The notes under the pieces were generated by a model. The model was not told where the DNA came from. It ran no database searches and saw only the letters and a program-made list of their open reading frames with translations. The position numbers were made by a program, and so were the translations under genes. Positions 49,883-58,794 of a stretch of DNA of 64,000 nt are shown here, in pieces (the first letter of the stretch is position 1; every line of letters starts with the position of its first letter). Source of the DNA: Tumebacillus avium (GTDB lineage Bacteria; Bacillota; Bacilli; Tumebacillales; Tumebacillaceae); assembly GCF_002162355.1 (NCBI RefSeq), contig NZ_CP021434.1, positions 342,501 through 406,500 of the forward strand, written 5' to 3'.

Positions 49883-50074
49883 ATGCGGAAACTACTAAGC
49901 CTTGTAGCTGCACTGAGCATTATTATCGGAGGCGCACATTACGCTTCTGATCAAATCAAACTTTCATATTATGACGATCCTGGCCCCAAAACAGTCATTC
50001 GGATGGCGTTAGATAACACTCCAGAGCCCAAAGGTATTGTAGTCAACAACACAACCACACTCGTCACTCTTTAA
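49883..50074 (+). CDS. Phr-like exported pheromone precursor of regulator 4
   Basis: 63 residues: basic MRK, hydrophobic signal stretch LLSLVAALSIIIGGAHYA, then a tail ending NNTTTLVTL. AAAGGAGGGTGA (49866-49877) precedes ATG 49883, 21 bases after the regulator stop. The position just downstream of an HTH-TPR gene fits a cognate peptide. With the receptor gene split by IS21, the signal may now lack its receptor, and its transcription is probably disrupted. Confidence 0.72.
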   Translation: MRKLLSLVAALSIIIGGAHYASDQIKLSYYDDPGPKTVIRMALDNTPEPKGIVVNNTTTLVTL

Positions 50075-50094
50075 GCGCATAATTCGTGTTCATA

Positions 50095-50131
50095 TTGAAC
50101 TGCCTCAGACGACAAATAGGAGGCAGTTCAA
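50095..50131 (+). terminator. Terminator after the pheromone gene
   Basis: A 12-bp stem TTGAACTGCCTC / GAGGCAGTTCAA with a 13-base loop, followed by TTGATTTTC. Confidence 0.7.
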
Positions 50132-50213
50132 TTGATTTTCAGATGGAAAGATAAAATCGAGAGGCACCGACATGAACAGCTGAGACGAACGCTCTCATAA
50201 TTGCACAAAAAGA

Positions 50214-50243
50214 AAAAGACTTGCAGTTATCTGCAAGTCTTTT
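50214..50243. terminator. Bidirectional terminator before the 50.2-kb gene
   Basis: A perfect 13-bp stem AAAAGACTTGCAG / CTGCAAGTCTTTT with loop TTAT; minus-strand tail is TTTTTCTTTTTG-like. Confidence 0.85.
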
Positions 50244-50248
50244 ATGTA

Positions 50249-50650
50249 TTAATTCAACCTGAAAATAATACGGTAGGTCACTTCGCTGTCCTTTAGATTG
50301 TCGCTAAGTTCCTTTTCATCAACCGTAGATCCCATTTCTCTTCTAGCCATAAGCTCTTTTGATCTAAAGTGTTGAGGTCTGGATAGACACATCAAGTAAT
50401 ACTTTTCCTGGTATTCATTCGATAAGTTGTTCATCTCGATTTTTTGAATATCAGGATAACAGAAAGTGATCTTCTTATTATCGTCCTTATCAAGGAGTTC
50501 GAGAACTAACAATAAGCCAGTTACAGTCTCATAGGTGTGGGCACCTAGAACATCATAAATTTTTTCATTTTCAGGAATCTCAGGTCTGAAGCTCAATTGA
50601 ACTTTCTTATGATCTTTCAGTCTTGCAAAGAAAAATTCTCTATCCAACAA
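50249..50650 (-). CDS. Hypothetical protein
   Basis: 133 residues, soluble, alpha/beta, charged (MLDREFFFARLKDHKKVQLSFRPEIPENE...). AAGGAGGTCA precedes TTG 50650 (a second TTG follows). Its gene is the last one inside the proposed integrative element. No family recognised. Confidence 0.65.
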   Translation of the reverse strand: MLDREFFFARLKDHKKVQLSFRPEIPENEKIYDVLGAHTYETVTGLLLVLELLDKDDNKKITFCYPDIQKIEMNNLSNEYQEKYYLMCLSRPQHFRSKELMARREMGSTVDEKELSDNLKDSEVTYRIIFRLN

Positions 50651-50782
50651 TTCATTGACCTCCTTATCAAATTTACTCTATTGTAACATCATTCACCAAC
50701 TTTTGTATACATTACACAATTGAACAATTGAATGTAAAGTGATAATATTTCCTACAATAGGAAACCTGATAAATACAAAAAA

Positions 50783-50802
50783 ATCCCCCTTCGCAGGGGG
50801 AT
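50783..50802 (-). terminator. Present terminator of rlmD
   Basis: ATCCCCCT / AGGGGGAT stem with loop TCGC; minus-strand tail of seven T. Confidence 0.9.
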
Positions 50803-50831
50803 CACACAACAAAGCTACAAGGCCACACCTC

Positions 50832-52334
50832 TTAATTGTCCTTCCTCACGAGTAGTGAGCAACACTCCACATGAGCTGTCTGCGGGAACATATCCACAGG
50901 GGTTACTTTCTTAATCTCATACTTCTTTCCCAATTGCCCACAATCTTTCCCCAATGTGGATGGGTTGCAGGACACATACACGATCCGCTTCGGTGCAGTT
51001 TTCAACAGGGCTTCGATCAGATCCTGGTGCAGGCCGGTACGTGGCGGGTCGACCACTACCACATCGGGACGCAACCCTTGCTTCATCCAGTCCACCAAAA
51101 TCTTCTCCGCTGCACCTACGACAAAACGGGCGTTATCCACACCGGACATTTTGGCGTTGCGCTTGGCATCGGCGATTGCTTCCGGGGTGATGTCCATGCC
51201 ATGGACTTCTTTTGCCTTGGGAGCCAGCCAGAGGCCGATTGTCCCCACGCCGCAGTAGGCATCTACAACGACTTCTTTGCCTGTCAGCTCGGCTGCATCA
51301 GCAACAAGGTTATACAGCTTCGGCGTCTGCTCGGGATTCAGCTGGAAGAACGCTCTTGGGGATAACGAGAACTGCACGTCGCCCAAACGCTCCTGGATAT
51401 CCCCAGTTCCCCACAGGGGGATGGTTTCATCGCCGAAGATCAGCGAGGTTTTCGCTGGGTTCACGTTTTGCATGATCGAGGTGATCTCCGGAATGCGCTC
51501 GACAATCCGCTTTACGAGATCGTTTTTACGGGATAACTCCCGCGTTCTTGTCACCAAGGTCAGCTGACATTGACCCGTCTCAAAACCGACGCGGGCCACA
51601 ACTGTGCGTAACTCGCCTTTATGTACTTTCTCTTGGTAGAGAGATATCCCCAGCTCTTTTGCGATGTCGCGCACTTCCTGCACGATGCGGTTGGTCATCG
51701 GGTGCTGTACTGCGCAACCGCTCACATCGACGATCTGATGCGATCCTGCCTGAAACAGCCCTACCACCACTTCGCCTTTGTGCTCGACAATCGGCAGTTG
51801 CGCCTTGTTCCGATAGCCCCACGGGTCGGCCATGCCTACCGTCGGCTCCACGGGCGGCTTTTTCAGGCCGGCGTAGCGGGACAGAGGTTCGCGCACCAAC
51901 TCGCGCTTCATCTCCAACTGGGCTTGGTAACTCATATGTTGAAGCGTGCAGCCGCCGCACTGGTCATAAACAGCACATGGCGGCTCGACGCGGTCTTTGC
52001 TCTTTTGCTTCACTCGGATCAACTTACCCACAGCATGGCGTTGCTCGACCTTCACAACTTCTGCGACCACCTGCTCGCCGGGCAGTGCGCCGGGCACGAA
52101 AATGACTTGGCGCTCAGCATAGCCGATGCCCTCACCATTGATCCCCATGCGCTTGACTTCGATATCCACAACTTGTCCGACGCGCAGTTTGATCCCCGGC
52201 TGGTTGCCTTCTTCCCGCGCCTGCACACGGCCGCCCGGTTTGGCACCGCCTGGACGAGCGCCGCCTGCGCCAAAGCTCTTTTTCCCGTACCCGCCGCCTT
52301 GCTTCTTCCGCTCTTTGCTGCCTTGGTTATTCAC
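50832..52334 (-). CDS. rlmD: 23S rRNA (uracil-5-)-methyltransferase, RlmD/RlmCD family
   Basis: 500 residues. N-terminal Gly/Lys/Arg-rich tail, TRAM domain (about 55-110), iron-sulfur cysteines (C-x5-C-x2-C in PPCAVYDQCGGC, and C in VSGCAVQ), then the SAM-dependent methyltransferase domain with DAYCGVGTIGLWLA and the catalytic Cys in YVSCNPSTLGKD. Methylates uracil in 23S rRNA. GTG 52334 follows GGAGGT at six bases; a longer reading to 52352 is less likely. The last codons contain the proposed att core and were probably supplied by the integrated element. Confidence 0.92.
   Translation of the reverse strand: MNNQGSKERKKQGGGYGKKSFGAGGARPGGAKPGGRVQAREEGNQPGIKLRVGQVVDIEVKRMGINGEGIGYAERQVIFVPGALPGEQVVAEVVKVEQRHAVGKLIRVKQKSKDRVEPPCAVYDQCGGCTLQHMSYQAQLEMKRELVREPLSRYAGLKKPPVEPTVGMADPWGYRNKAQLPIVEHKGEVVVGLFQAGSHQIVDVSGCAVQHPMTNRIVQEVRDIAKELGISLYQEKVHKGELRTVVARVGFETGQCQLTLVTRTRELSRKNDLVKRIVERIPEITSIMQNVNPAKTSLIFGDETIPLWGTGDIQERLGDVQFSLSPRAFFQLNPEQTPKLYNLVADAAELTGKEVVVDAYCGVGTIGLWLAPKAKEVHGMDITPEAIADAKRNAKMSGVDNARFVVGAAEKILVDWMKQGLRPDVVVVDPPRTGLHQDLIEALLKTAPKRIVYVSCNPSTLGKDCGQLGKKYEIKKVTPVDMFPQTAHVECCSLLVRKDN
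50845..50873. other. Putative attachment site, right (in the 3' end of rlmD)
   Basis: Shares CTCACGAGTAGTGA and CTCCACATG, equally spaced, with 34691-34719. Lies in the last 14 codons of rlmD. Confidence 0.6.
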
Positions 52335-52355
52335 AGCCTGACCTCCATCCACAAA

Positions 52356-52721
52356 CTAATCCACACGACGCACAACGTCTGCTGGAAACCGTACCTCATT
52401 TTTCTCCTGTTTAGCTTGAACCGCCTCGGCCAGATCAATACCCAGCGAACGGCAAAAGCTTAGCATGAAGATCATCACATCGGCCACTTCCATGCGGATC
52501 TCATCCATTTTTTCCGGGCCGAGCTTCTCCGGCGTGTAGTCTTCGCGGTCGCCCCATTGGAAATGCTCCATGATCTCCGCCGCTTCAATGGCGATCGACA
52601 TTGCCAAATTCTTTGGCGTGCGTTCGCGATGCCAATTGCGGGCCACCATGAAGTCTTCCACATACTGATTCAGTTCGCCAACGGTCGTCGCCTGATCCGA
52701 AAACTTTTTATCCACAGCCAT
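52356..52721 (-). CDS. MazG-like nucleotide pyrophosphohydrolase
   Basis: 121 residues matching the short MazG/RS21-C6 (dCTPase-like) family: E-x-x-E-x12-E-x2-D metal site visible as IEAAEIMEHFQW...DEIRMEVADVMIFML. These enzymes hydrolyse non-canonical or excess dNTPs. It lies between recQ (3 bases away) and rlmD (21 bases away) in the same direction, suggesting one operon. Confidence 0.9.
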   Translation of the reverse strand: MAVDKKFSDQATTVGELNQYVEDFMVARNWHRERTPKNLAMSIAIEAAEIMEHFQWGDREDYTPEKLGPEKMDEIRMEVADVMIFMLSFCRSLGIDLAEAVQAKQEKNEVRFPADVVRRVD

Positions 52722-52724
52722 TGT

Positions 52725-54641
52725 CTAATACCCCTCTCCCCAGGTCGCCAGCATCTGGCGAGCTTGTCTGATGTTATAATCTTTCTCCTCACGCCGCAAA
52801 AGGGCTGCCACCGCAGGCACACAGCGGCGGTCTCCGATCTTCTCCAGCGCCTTTAACGCATACTGCCGCACCTGTGGATTGCTGTCCTGCAGCATCGGCA
52901 AGAGATAAGGCGCAGCTTGCGGCGCACCGATCTTCCCGATTGCCGAACACGCCATCCGGCGCGTCGTTACCGATGGGGACTGGAGCAGTTCATACAGTCT
53001 CGGCAGCTCGTCCAAGTTTTTCTGCTGCCCAACGCGGTACGCCTCTTCCCCTTCGGTCATCGACAGGGAAATGCGTGCGGCCATTCGCGGGTCGAGCACA
53101 TCTTCCGGCAGCAAATCATCCAAGATCCGCTGCCAGTCCAACGCTCCAAGCGTGGCGTCGATCAGTGTCGGGTTGAGCTTCAGCTCGGCATTGCACACAT
53201 CGCAGCAGATGTCTGGACGCACACGCAGGTGCTCGCCGAAATAGCTCAAGATCCCTTCGCGATGGCACACTGGCGCACGGAGCAGCTCGACCATGCGGTT
53301 CAGCTTGCCGAAGCGGCGCAGTTTCAGGCGTTCAATGGCATGCATCACATCGAGACGGCGGCTGCGAATCCGCTCCAGATCGACGCGGGCGATCACTGTG
53401 TCGCCCGTGAAGTCGATCATCTCCAAGCCGCCGATGTTCTCCCAGTGGTGGACGAGCAGGGACAGCTTGTCATCGTCCAGTCCCGGCCAGCGCAGCATTT
53501 CACGCCATGAGCCGCGGAACAGGCCGTCTTCGCCGATCCCGGCGTGGAACATGTGGCAGGCCGTGTCAAATTCACGCTCGGTCGGAAACTCCCGCTTCAT
53601 AAAGAAATGGTGAATCGCCCGGTCCTGCTCGTTGTAGATCGTCATGCATAGCGACGGCTTGCCATCACGCCCGGCACGGCCTGCTTCCTGATAGTAGCCC
53701 TCCACCGAAGACGGCACATGCAAATGCAGCACGAAACGGATGTCCGGCTTGTCGATGCCCATGCCAAATGCATTGGTCGCCACGACGATGCGAATCCGCC
53801 CCTGCATGAACCCGTCCAGCACCTGCTTGCGTTCCTCCGGATACAGCCCGGCATGGTAAAAAGCGACCGGGTCGTCAGGCAACGCCCGCTGCAAGAAGCG
53901 CGCCACTTCTTCACACTCGTTGCGCGATGAGCTGTAGATGATCCCGGCGCCGCGCTGTTTCCGCAAAAACGCCAACGCCTCGCGGTATTTGTCCTCCCGC
54001 GTCGCTTCGCATTGGAAGATAAACGTGATGTTCGGGCGGTCGAAACCGGTCACGAACTGCTGGCAGTTCTGCATCCGCAGGTGGATCAGGATGTCCTCCT
54101 GCACCTCGCGTGTTGCCGTCGCGGTGAGTGCGAGCACCGGCACGTTGCCGAGCTTTTCCCGCACGACGCCGATCTGCAGGTAGTCGGTGCGGAAGTCGTG
54201 GCCCCATTCTGAGATGCAGTGCGCTTCGTCGACGACAAGCAGGGAGATCGGAATGTCGTGGAGCAGCTTTAAGAACTCCTGGCTGCGCAGGCGTTCCGGG
54301 GCGACATAGACGATTTTATACCCGCCGACGCGCATGCCTTCCATGCGGTTGCGCACTTCGGAAGGGGGCAGGGAGGAGTTGATGAAGGTCGCTTCGAGCA
54401 TCCCGCGGCGGTGCATCTGGTCGACCTGATCCTGCATCAGCGCGATCAACGGCGAGATGACCAGCGTCACACCGGGCAAAATCATCGCTGGCAGCTGATA
54501 GCAGAGCGATTTGCCCGCGCCGGTCGTCATGATCCCCAGCACGTCTTCCCCGTCCATCAGCGCCTCGATGATCTCCCGCTGCGCCCCGCGAAAGTCTTCA
54601 AAGCCAAACAGTTTCTGCAACGTTTCCTGCAAATCAACCAT
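52725..54641 (-). CDS. recQ: RecQ-family DNA helicase with C-terminal HEAT repeats
   Basis: 638 residues. Helicase motifs: I TTGAGKS (39-45), II VVDEAHC, III ALTATAT, V/VI ATNAFGMGIDKPDIR and YYQEAGRAGRDG. A RecQ zinc-binding region with CHREGILSYFGE...CCDVC follows. From about 555 to 625 there are two HEAT/PBS-like repeats (TTRRMACSAIGKIGAPQAAPYLLPML; QVRQYALKALEKIGDRRCVPAVAALL) in place of the usual HRDC domain, which is unusual and may mediate protein binding. Start overlaps the end of the upstream gene by 8 bases. Confidence 0.92.
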   Translation of the reverse strand: MVDLQETLQKLFGFEDFRGAQREIIEALMDGEDVLGIMTTGAGKSLCYQLPAMILPGVTLVISPLIALMQDQVDQMHRRGMLEATFINSSLPPSEVRNRMEGMRVGGYKIVYVAPERLRSQEFLKLLHDIPISLLVVDEAHCISEWGHDFRTDYLQIGVVREKLGNVPVLALTATATREVQEDILIHLRMQNCQQFVTGFDRPNITFIFQCEATREDKYREALAFLRKQRGAGIIYSSSRNECEEVARFLQRALPDDPVAFYHAGLYPEERKQVLDGFMQGRIRIVVATNAFGMGIDKPDIRFVLHLHVPSSVEGYYQEAGRAGRDGKPSLCMTIYNEQDRAIHHFFMKREFPTEREFDTACHMFHAGIGEDGLFRGSWREMLRWPGLDDDKLSLLVHHWENIGGLEMIDFTGDTVIARVDLERIRSRRLDVMHAIERLKLRRFGKLNRMVELLRAPVCHREGILSYFGEHLRVRPDICCDVCNAELKLNPTLIDATLGALDWQRILDDLLPEDVLDPRMAARISLSMTEGEEAYRVGQQKNLDELPRLYELLQSPSVTTRRMACSAIGKIGAPQAAPYLLPMLQDSNPQVRQYALKALEKIGDRRCVPAVAALLRREEKDYNIRQARQMLATWGEGY

Positions 54642-55491
54642 CTGCCTGCTCCTCCTCTCCGCCCATTTCCAATGTCATCCGTGCGCTAACCAGCGCGACA
54701 GCAACCCGTTCTGATTCTGAAAAAAGCGACTCGACCTGCTCCGACGCAGCCACGCCGAACCGATGGAATGCCTGCCGGATACGCAGTTCTAACGAAGCCG
54801 CCACATAGTTTCGCAAGTCAAAATCAGCCTCTGCGCCGGCCGATTGCAGCAATGCTTCAACAGCTTCGGCAGAAAGTGCGCTCAGCAAAGCTTCCTTATC
54901 AGGCAGCACGGCAAGCGGTGCTGCTTCTACGGAACGGCCATCTTCGGACGAAACCAAAGTCTTCTGACGCACAACAGCAAGCGACGATCCATCTACAGAA
55001 CGATCAGCTTCAGACGCATCGCCAGAATCCATCTGCTGGCCTGCACGACCTCTTGCGCCTGCGCCCGCCTGTCCCTTCAAAAACGCCAACAGCGGAGTCC
55101 ACTCCGATACCAGTTCACCAAGCCTAGTGTACGCTTCACCTTCCCATGCGGCGATCTGGCCGACAGCCACACCAAGACTCACCGCCAGGCGCTCCGCCGT
55201 GTAACCGCGCCGCTCAGCGCCGGGCAGCACACACAACAGTGCAGTCGCCAGCTGCGGTTCCATGCCGCCGAGCAGTTCCATCAGCTCGGCGCGCAGTTGC
55301 AGCCCCAACTCTTTGCGCCGCTCCCACAGCGGACCGCCTGCGAACTGCTCCAGCCACGACGCGACCAGCCCTGCATGCATCGACTCACTCTGGCGTTCGC
55401 TGGCACCGCGCCGAGTTGTTTCCTGCTCCACCGCCTCCGCCAACAACTGCAAAGCCGAAGACGCAACGCTTGCAAATTCCAGTTCACTCAT
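54634..55491 (-). CDS. Unknown protein coupled to recQ
   Basis: 285 residues, helical, alanine- and glutamate-rich. A possible helix-turn-helix (YTAERLAVSLGVAVGQIAAWEGEAY) lies near residue 120; a low-complexity linker follows. GAGGTGA precedes ATG 55491. Overlap with recQ recalls the B. subtilis ypbB-recS pair, where ypbB encodes an HTH protein, but no direct similarity is evident. Confidence 0.65.
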   Translation of the reverse strand: MSELEFASVASSALQLLAEAVEQETTRRGASERQSESMHAGLVASWLEQFAGGPLWERRKELGLQLRAELMELLGGMEPQLATALLCVLPGAERRGYTAERLAVSLGVAVGQIAAWEGEAYTRLGELVSEWTPLLAFLKGQAGAGARGRAGQQMDSGDASEADRSVDGSSLAVVRQKTLVSSEDGRSVEAAPLAVLPDKEALLSALSAEAVEALLQSAGAEADFDLRNYVAASLELRIRQAFHRFGVAASEQVESLFSESERVAVALVSARMTLEMGGEEEQADG

Positions 55492-55539
55492 CCGTTCATC
55501 ACCTCTGCCTTCCACCTTACCATTACTCGCACTCAATAG

Positions 55540-55574
55540 AAAAGACCATCAAGCAACTTCCTTGATGGTCTTTT
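55540..55574 (-). terminator. Terminator of the exonuclease gene
   Basis: A perfect 14-bp stem AAAAGACCATCAAG and complement; minus-strand tail TTTTCTATTG. Confidence 0.88.
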
Positions 55575-55594
55575 GCGAAATGTTGTCCAGACCT

Positions 55595-56482
55595 CTACCC
55601 GACCTGCACCAGACGCTCCAGATTCGCCACGAAGCGGTTCAGATCCAGCTCTTTCAGCTTTTCCTTCGCCGTCTCCATCTTGAAGGACAGTTGGCAGTCT
55701 TCCACACTGTGCACCATCGGCACGTCGGTGACGATCGTCGCCAGCTTCTTGCTGAGCAGGGCGATCTCCTGATGCTCTTCGATCTTCTCCTTCATCTTGC
55801 CTTTCAGCAGATGGCGGTTCTCGATCAGGTTCTCCACCGTGCCATACTCCAGCAGCAGCTTCTTCGCCGTTTTCTCACCGATGCCCGGCACGCCTGGGAT
55901 GTTGTCGCTGGTGTCGCCCATCAGGCCTTTCAGGTCGATGATCTGCGACGCCGTCAGTCCCCACGACTCAAACAAGGAAGCCGGCGTGTACATCTCCATC
56001 TCGGTGATGCCTTTTTTCATGATCGCCACGGTGATGCCGCTTCGCACCAACTGCATCGCATCGCGGTCCCCGGTCAGCACCAGCACTTTGTGCCCGGCGT
56101 CGGCCGCCTGATGGGCCAAGGTGCCGATGATGTCGTCCGCTTCGTACTTCTCATCGAAATGCTGCGGCACACCTAGCGCCGCCAAGACTTCCTTCATCGT
56201 TTCAAACTGCGGGTGCAGCTCGTCCGGCAATTCGCCGCGCGTGCCTTTATACTGCGGGTACAGCTCGCGGCGGAACGTATCGCGCGACACGTCCCACGCC
56301 ACAAACAGGTGGGTCGGCTGCATCTTCTCCACCGCGCTGAGCATCATGTTCAGAAAACCAAAGACGCCGTTCGTATATACACCGCTCTTCGAACGCATGA
56401 TACGCCCGGAAAACGCCGAAGCAAAATAAGCCCGTACCAGCATCGAGCTGCCATCCACGATCAAAAAGTTCGAGTTTTTCAA
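55595..56482 (-). CDS. 5'-3' exonuclease (FEN-like, YpcP type)
   Basis: 295 residues from TTG 56482 (GCGGAGGG before it). Flap-endonuclease family acidic residues are visible: IVDGSSMLVRAYF, AWDVSRDTFRRELYPQYKG, YEADDIIGTL, TGDRDAMQLV and MGDTSDNIPGVPGIGEKTA (helix-hairpin-helix). Equivalent to the Pol I 5' nuclease domain as a separate protein; removes RNA primers and flaps. Confidence 0.93.
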   Translation of the reverse strand: MKNSNFLIVDGSSMLVRAYFASAFSGRIMRSKSGVYTNGVFGFLNMMLSAVEKMQPTHLFVAWDVSRDTFRRELYPQYKGTRGELPDELHPQFETMKEVLAALGVPQHFDEKYEADDIIGTLAHQAADAGHKVLVLTGDRDAMQLVRSGITVAIMKKGITEMEMYTPASLFESWGLTASQIIDLKGLMGDTSDNIPGVPGIGEKTAKKLLLEYGTVENLIENRHLLKGKMKEKIEEHQEIALLSKKLATIVTDVPMVHSVEDCQLSFKMETAKEKLKELDLNRFVANLERLVQVG

Positions 56483-56646
56483 AGTGATTCCCTCCGCTCT
56501 CTTATTCCACTTCATTATAGCACAGACGGCACCCAATCAACTTTTTTACAAATATTGATCCGGCTTGTAACCGCTCCCTGCTCCCCTGCGTCAGATGGTA
56601 TGCTACGATCAAGTACGACGCATTTGATAGAAAGGGGGCCCGCCCC

Positions 56647-57162
56647 ATGGATGAAATCGTAAAACGCGCACTTCACGACGCCAACGCGATGTCCGACCTG
56701 CTCGATGAGCTGGAACCTTTTGTGTTCAAAGTCTCTTATTCGCTCACCCGCCATCAGCAGGACGCCGAAGACCTCGCTCAGGATGTCCTCTATAAAATCT
56801 GTACCAAATTATCGAAATTCCGCGGCGACTCCTCGCTGCAAACATGGGTCTACAGCCTGATCATGAACGGTTATCGCGATGCCTTGCGCAAGAAGAAGAT
56901 CCGCCAGACCGAACCCTTGCCCGACCAGACGCCGGTCTCCTCGTTCGAAACGGCTGCCGACGCGCGCCTGATGCTTGAAGAAGCGTTAAAAGGGCTGCCG
57001 GAGACAGACCGCAATATCTTGATCCTCCGCTTCCAAAATGACCTCTCCGTGCGCGAAGTCGCCGAGATCATGAACTTGTCCGAATCGAATGTCAAAACGC
57101 GGGTCTTCCGCATCAAAGACCGGCTGAGAAGCTTATTCCTGCAGGGAGGTGAAGTGCTGTGA
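56647..57162 (+). CDS. ECF-type RNA polymerase sigma factor
   Basis: 171 residues. Sigma region 2 (FKVSYSLTRHQQDAEDLAQDVLYKICTKLSKFRGDSSLQTWVYSLIMNGYRD) and region 4 (GLPETDRNILILRFQNDLSVREVAEIMNLSESNVKTRVFRIKDRL) are clear. AGAAAGGGGG precedes the ATG. The stop overlaps the GTG of the anti-sigma gene (GTGA), so the two are coupled and likely self-regulated. Confidence 0.93.
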   Translation: MDEIVKRALHDANAMSDLLDELEPFVFKVSYSLTRHQQDAEDLAQDVLYKICTKLSKFRGDSSLQTWVYSLIMNGYRDALRKKKIRQTEPLPDQTPVSSFETAADARLMLEEALKGLPETDRNILILRFQNDLSVREVAEIMNLSESNVKTRVFRIKDRLRSLFLQGGEVL

Positions 57163-58676
57163 AATGCGAAGACGTGCAAAAATCGATCTGGTCCTCCTTG
57201 CTCACACCTGACGACAGCGCCCACATCCATACTTGCAAGGCCTGCCAAGGAGAACATGCCCTGATGGAAAAAATCGTCCGTGACCTGTCCAACATCGACT
57301 CGCCCCAGCCGTCCAAATCGCTCAAGCCGAGCCGTGACGTGATTGAAAAAGCGGTGCGCAACAACAAACGCCTGCCCTTCATTCGCTGGACTTCAATCGC
57401 AGCCAGCCTGGCGGTGGTGATCACCGCAGGAACCCTGTTCGCCCAGCAATTCGGCACCTCCCCGAACGAGCTGACCCCGGCAACGCCAACGCAACCGGCG
57501 CCTCAAGAGCCGGTGACGCCGTCGGACCAGGAGCCTGTCGAGAAAGACACACCTGTCGCGAACGATCTGAACGTGGAATTTCAGCTTGAGTTCAAACCGA
57601 GCGCCGAGAATGCTGAGCTGGTCGAGGCGCTGCAAAGCTACATTCGAGCCAAAGCCGACCCGACCCTCGCCAACCGCTTTACCATCGTCAACATGGAGCT
57701 CGCCCCCGAGTCTGGCATCGACAACCGCATCGTCGCCTATGTCAGCATGGAGAGCAGCCACACGAGCGGCCAGACGAGCAGCAACTTGCCGTTCCCGACC
57801 GGATCTTCTTACGAAGTGATTCAGTTCGCGCGTCAAAACGACGGCACGATGGCTGTCGACACGTTTGCAGAACATTACCGGAGCGATGACGCCGTGCAGA
57901 CGGTCGATTACTGGGCGCAAAGCCTGCGCGACCGCAATGCCGTGCTGCAATGGGCGATCTTGCCCCCCGAGCGGCAGAGCGAGATCTTCAACGAATACAA
58001 AGCGGCAAACTGGACGCTGGCCGCGCAAAACGAATTTGGCAAAGAGGTCAAGAGCTGGGACGTTCTCGGCAAGGACCCGAAGGTTCCGGATGCCATGCCC
58101 GAATATGAAGTGCAGCTCTGGTTCGACGACGCCAAGACGGACGGCGAAGTGGCCCGCGTGCAGTTGGTGCAGGTCGGCGGCTTCTGGCGCGTGAACAGCT
58201 TTGTGACCAGCTTCCCGTCCCCGAACGACAAGCCGTCGGCGTCAGGTCGCCGTGAAGAAGGCGTCGTGTTTAGTTCCTCGACCGCTAAAGTCGGGGACAA
58301 GGTCGGCACGATGACGCTGAAAGACCTGCAGGTGACCGATAACGCACAGCTCTACGCCGTGCTGGCCGCCTTCAGCGGCCGCGTGACGGTCACCGGCAGT
58401 TTCCAGGTCATGCATCCGGAAGAGGAGGGGGCAGGCGGTCGCATCTACTTCCTGCCCGACCGCGAGTCGGCCAAACAGTTCCCGCTGCTCGCCCGCGACA
58501 TTCGCGGCGGCCTGCAACTGCAGTTCCGCAATGAAGAGGAAGCCTCCCGCTTCTTGGGCGAACCGGGCGCAACCGGCGTCGCCACGATTGAAGTGGAAGA
58601 CTACACGATTCAGTACATGCCCAAAGACGTGTGGGATCAAGTGACTCTGGTCAAGGTGATCTCCGTCAAACAATAA
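57159..58676 (+). CDS. Membrane anti-sigma factor with large extracellular domain
   Basis: 505 residues. The N-terminal zinc anti-sigma motif H22-x3-C26-x2-C29 is in the cytoplasmic part. One membrane helix (about 76-94) and a Pro/Thr/Glu-rich linker (about 100-135) lead to a roughly 370-residue outside domain of unknown fold. It probably holds the co-encoded sigma factor until an envelope signal. GTG 57159 follows GGGAGGTGAAGTGCT. Confidence 0.85.
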   Translation: MKCEDVQKSIWSSLLTPDDSAHIHTCKACQGEHALMEKIVRDLSNIDSPQPSKSLKPSRDVIEKAVRNNKRLPFIRWTSIAASLAVVITAGTLFAQQFGTSPNELTPATPTQPAPQEPVTPSDQEPVEKDTPVANDLNVEFQLEFKPSAENAELVEALQSYIRAKADPTLANRFTIVNMELAPESGIDNRIVAYVSMESSHTSGQTSSNLPFPTGSSYEVIQFARQNDGTMAVDTFAEHYRSDDAVQTVDYWAQSLRDRNAVLQWAILPPERQSEIFNEYKAANWTLAAQNEFGKEVKSWDVLGKDPKVPDAMPEYEVQLWFDDAKTDGEVARVQLVQVGGFWRVNSFVTSFPSPNDKPSASGRREEGVVFSSSTAKVGDKVGTMTLKDLQVTDNAQLYAVLAAFSGRVTVTGSFQVMHPEEEGAGGRIYFLPDRESAKQFPLLARDIRGGLQLQFRNEEEASRFLGEPGATGVATIEVEDYTIQYMPKDVWDQVTLVKVISVKQ

Positions 58677-58684
58677 CTTCTGCG

Positions 58685-58717
58685 CCAGGCGGTGTGACAT
58701 CGCCTGGTTTTCTTTTC
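58685..58717 (+). terminator. Terminator of the sigma/anti-sigma operon
   Basis: CCAGGCG / CGCCTGG stem with a 9-base loop, followed by TTTTCTTTT. Confidence 0.88.
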
Positions 58718-58794
58718 GCTACTTTTTATATATACAGTTATAAAAAGTATGTGTTATAATTTGGATACTACTTTCCAGATCAAGGAGTGATCTT

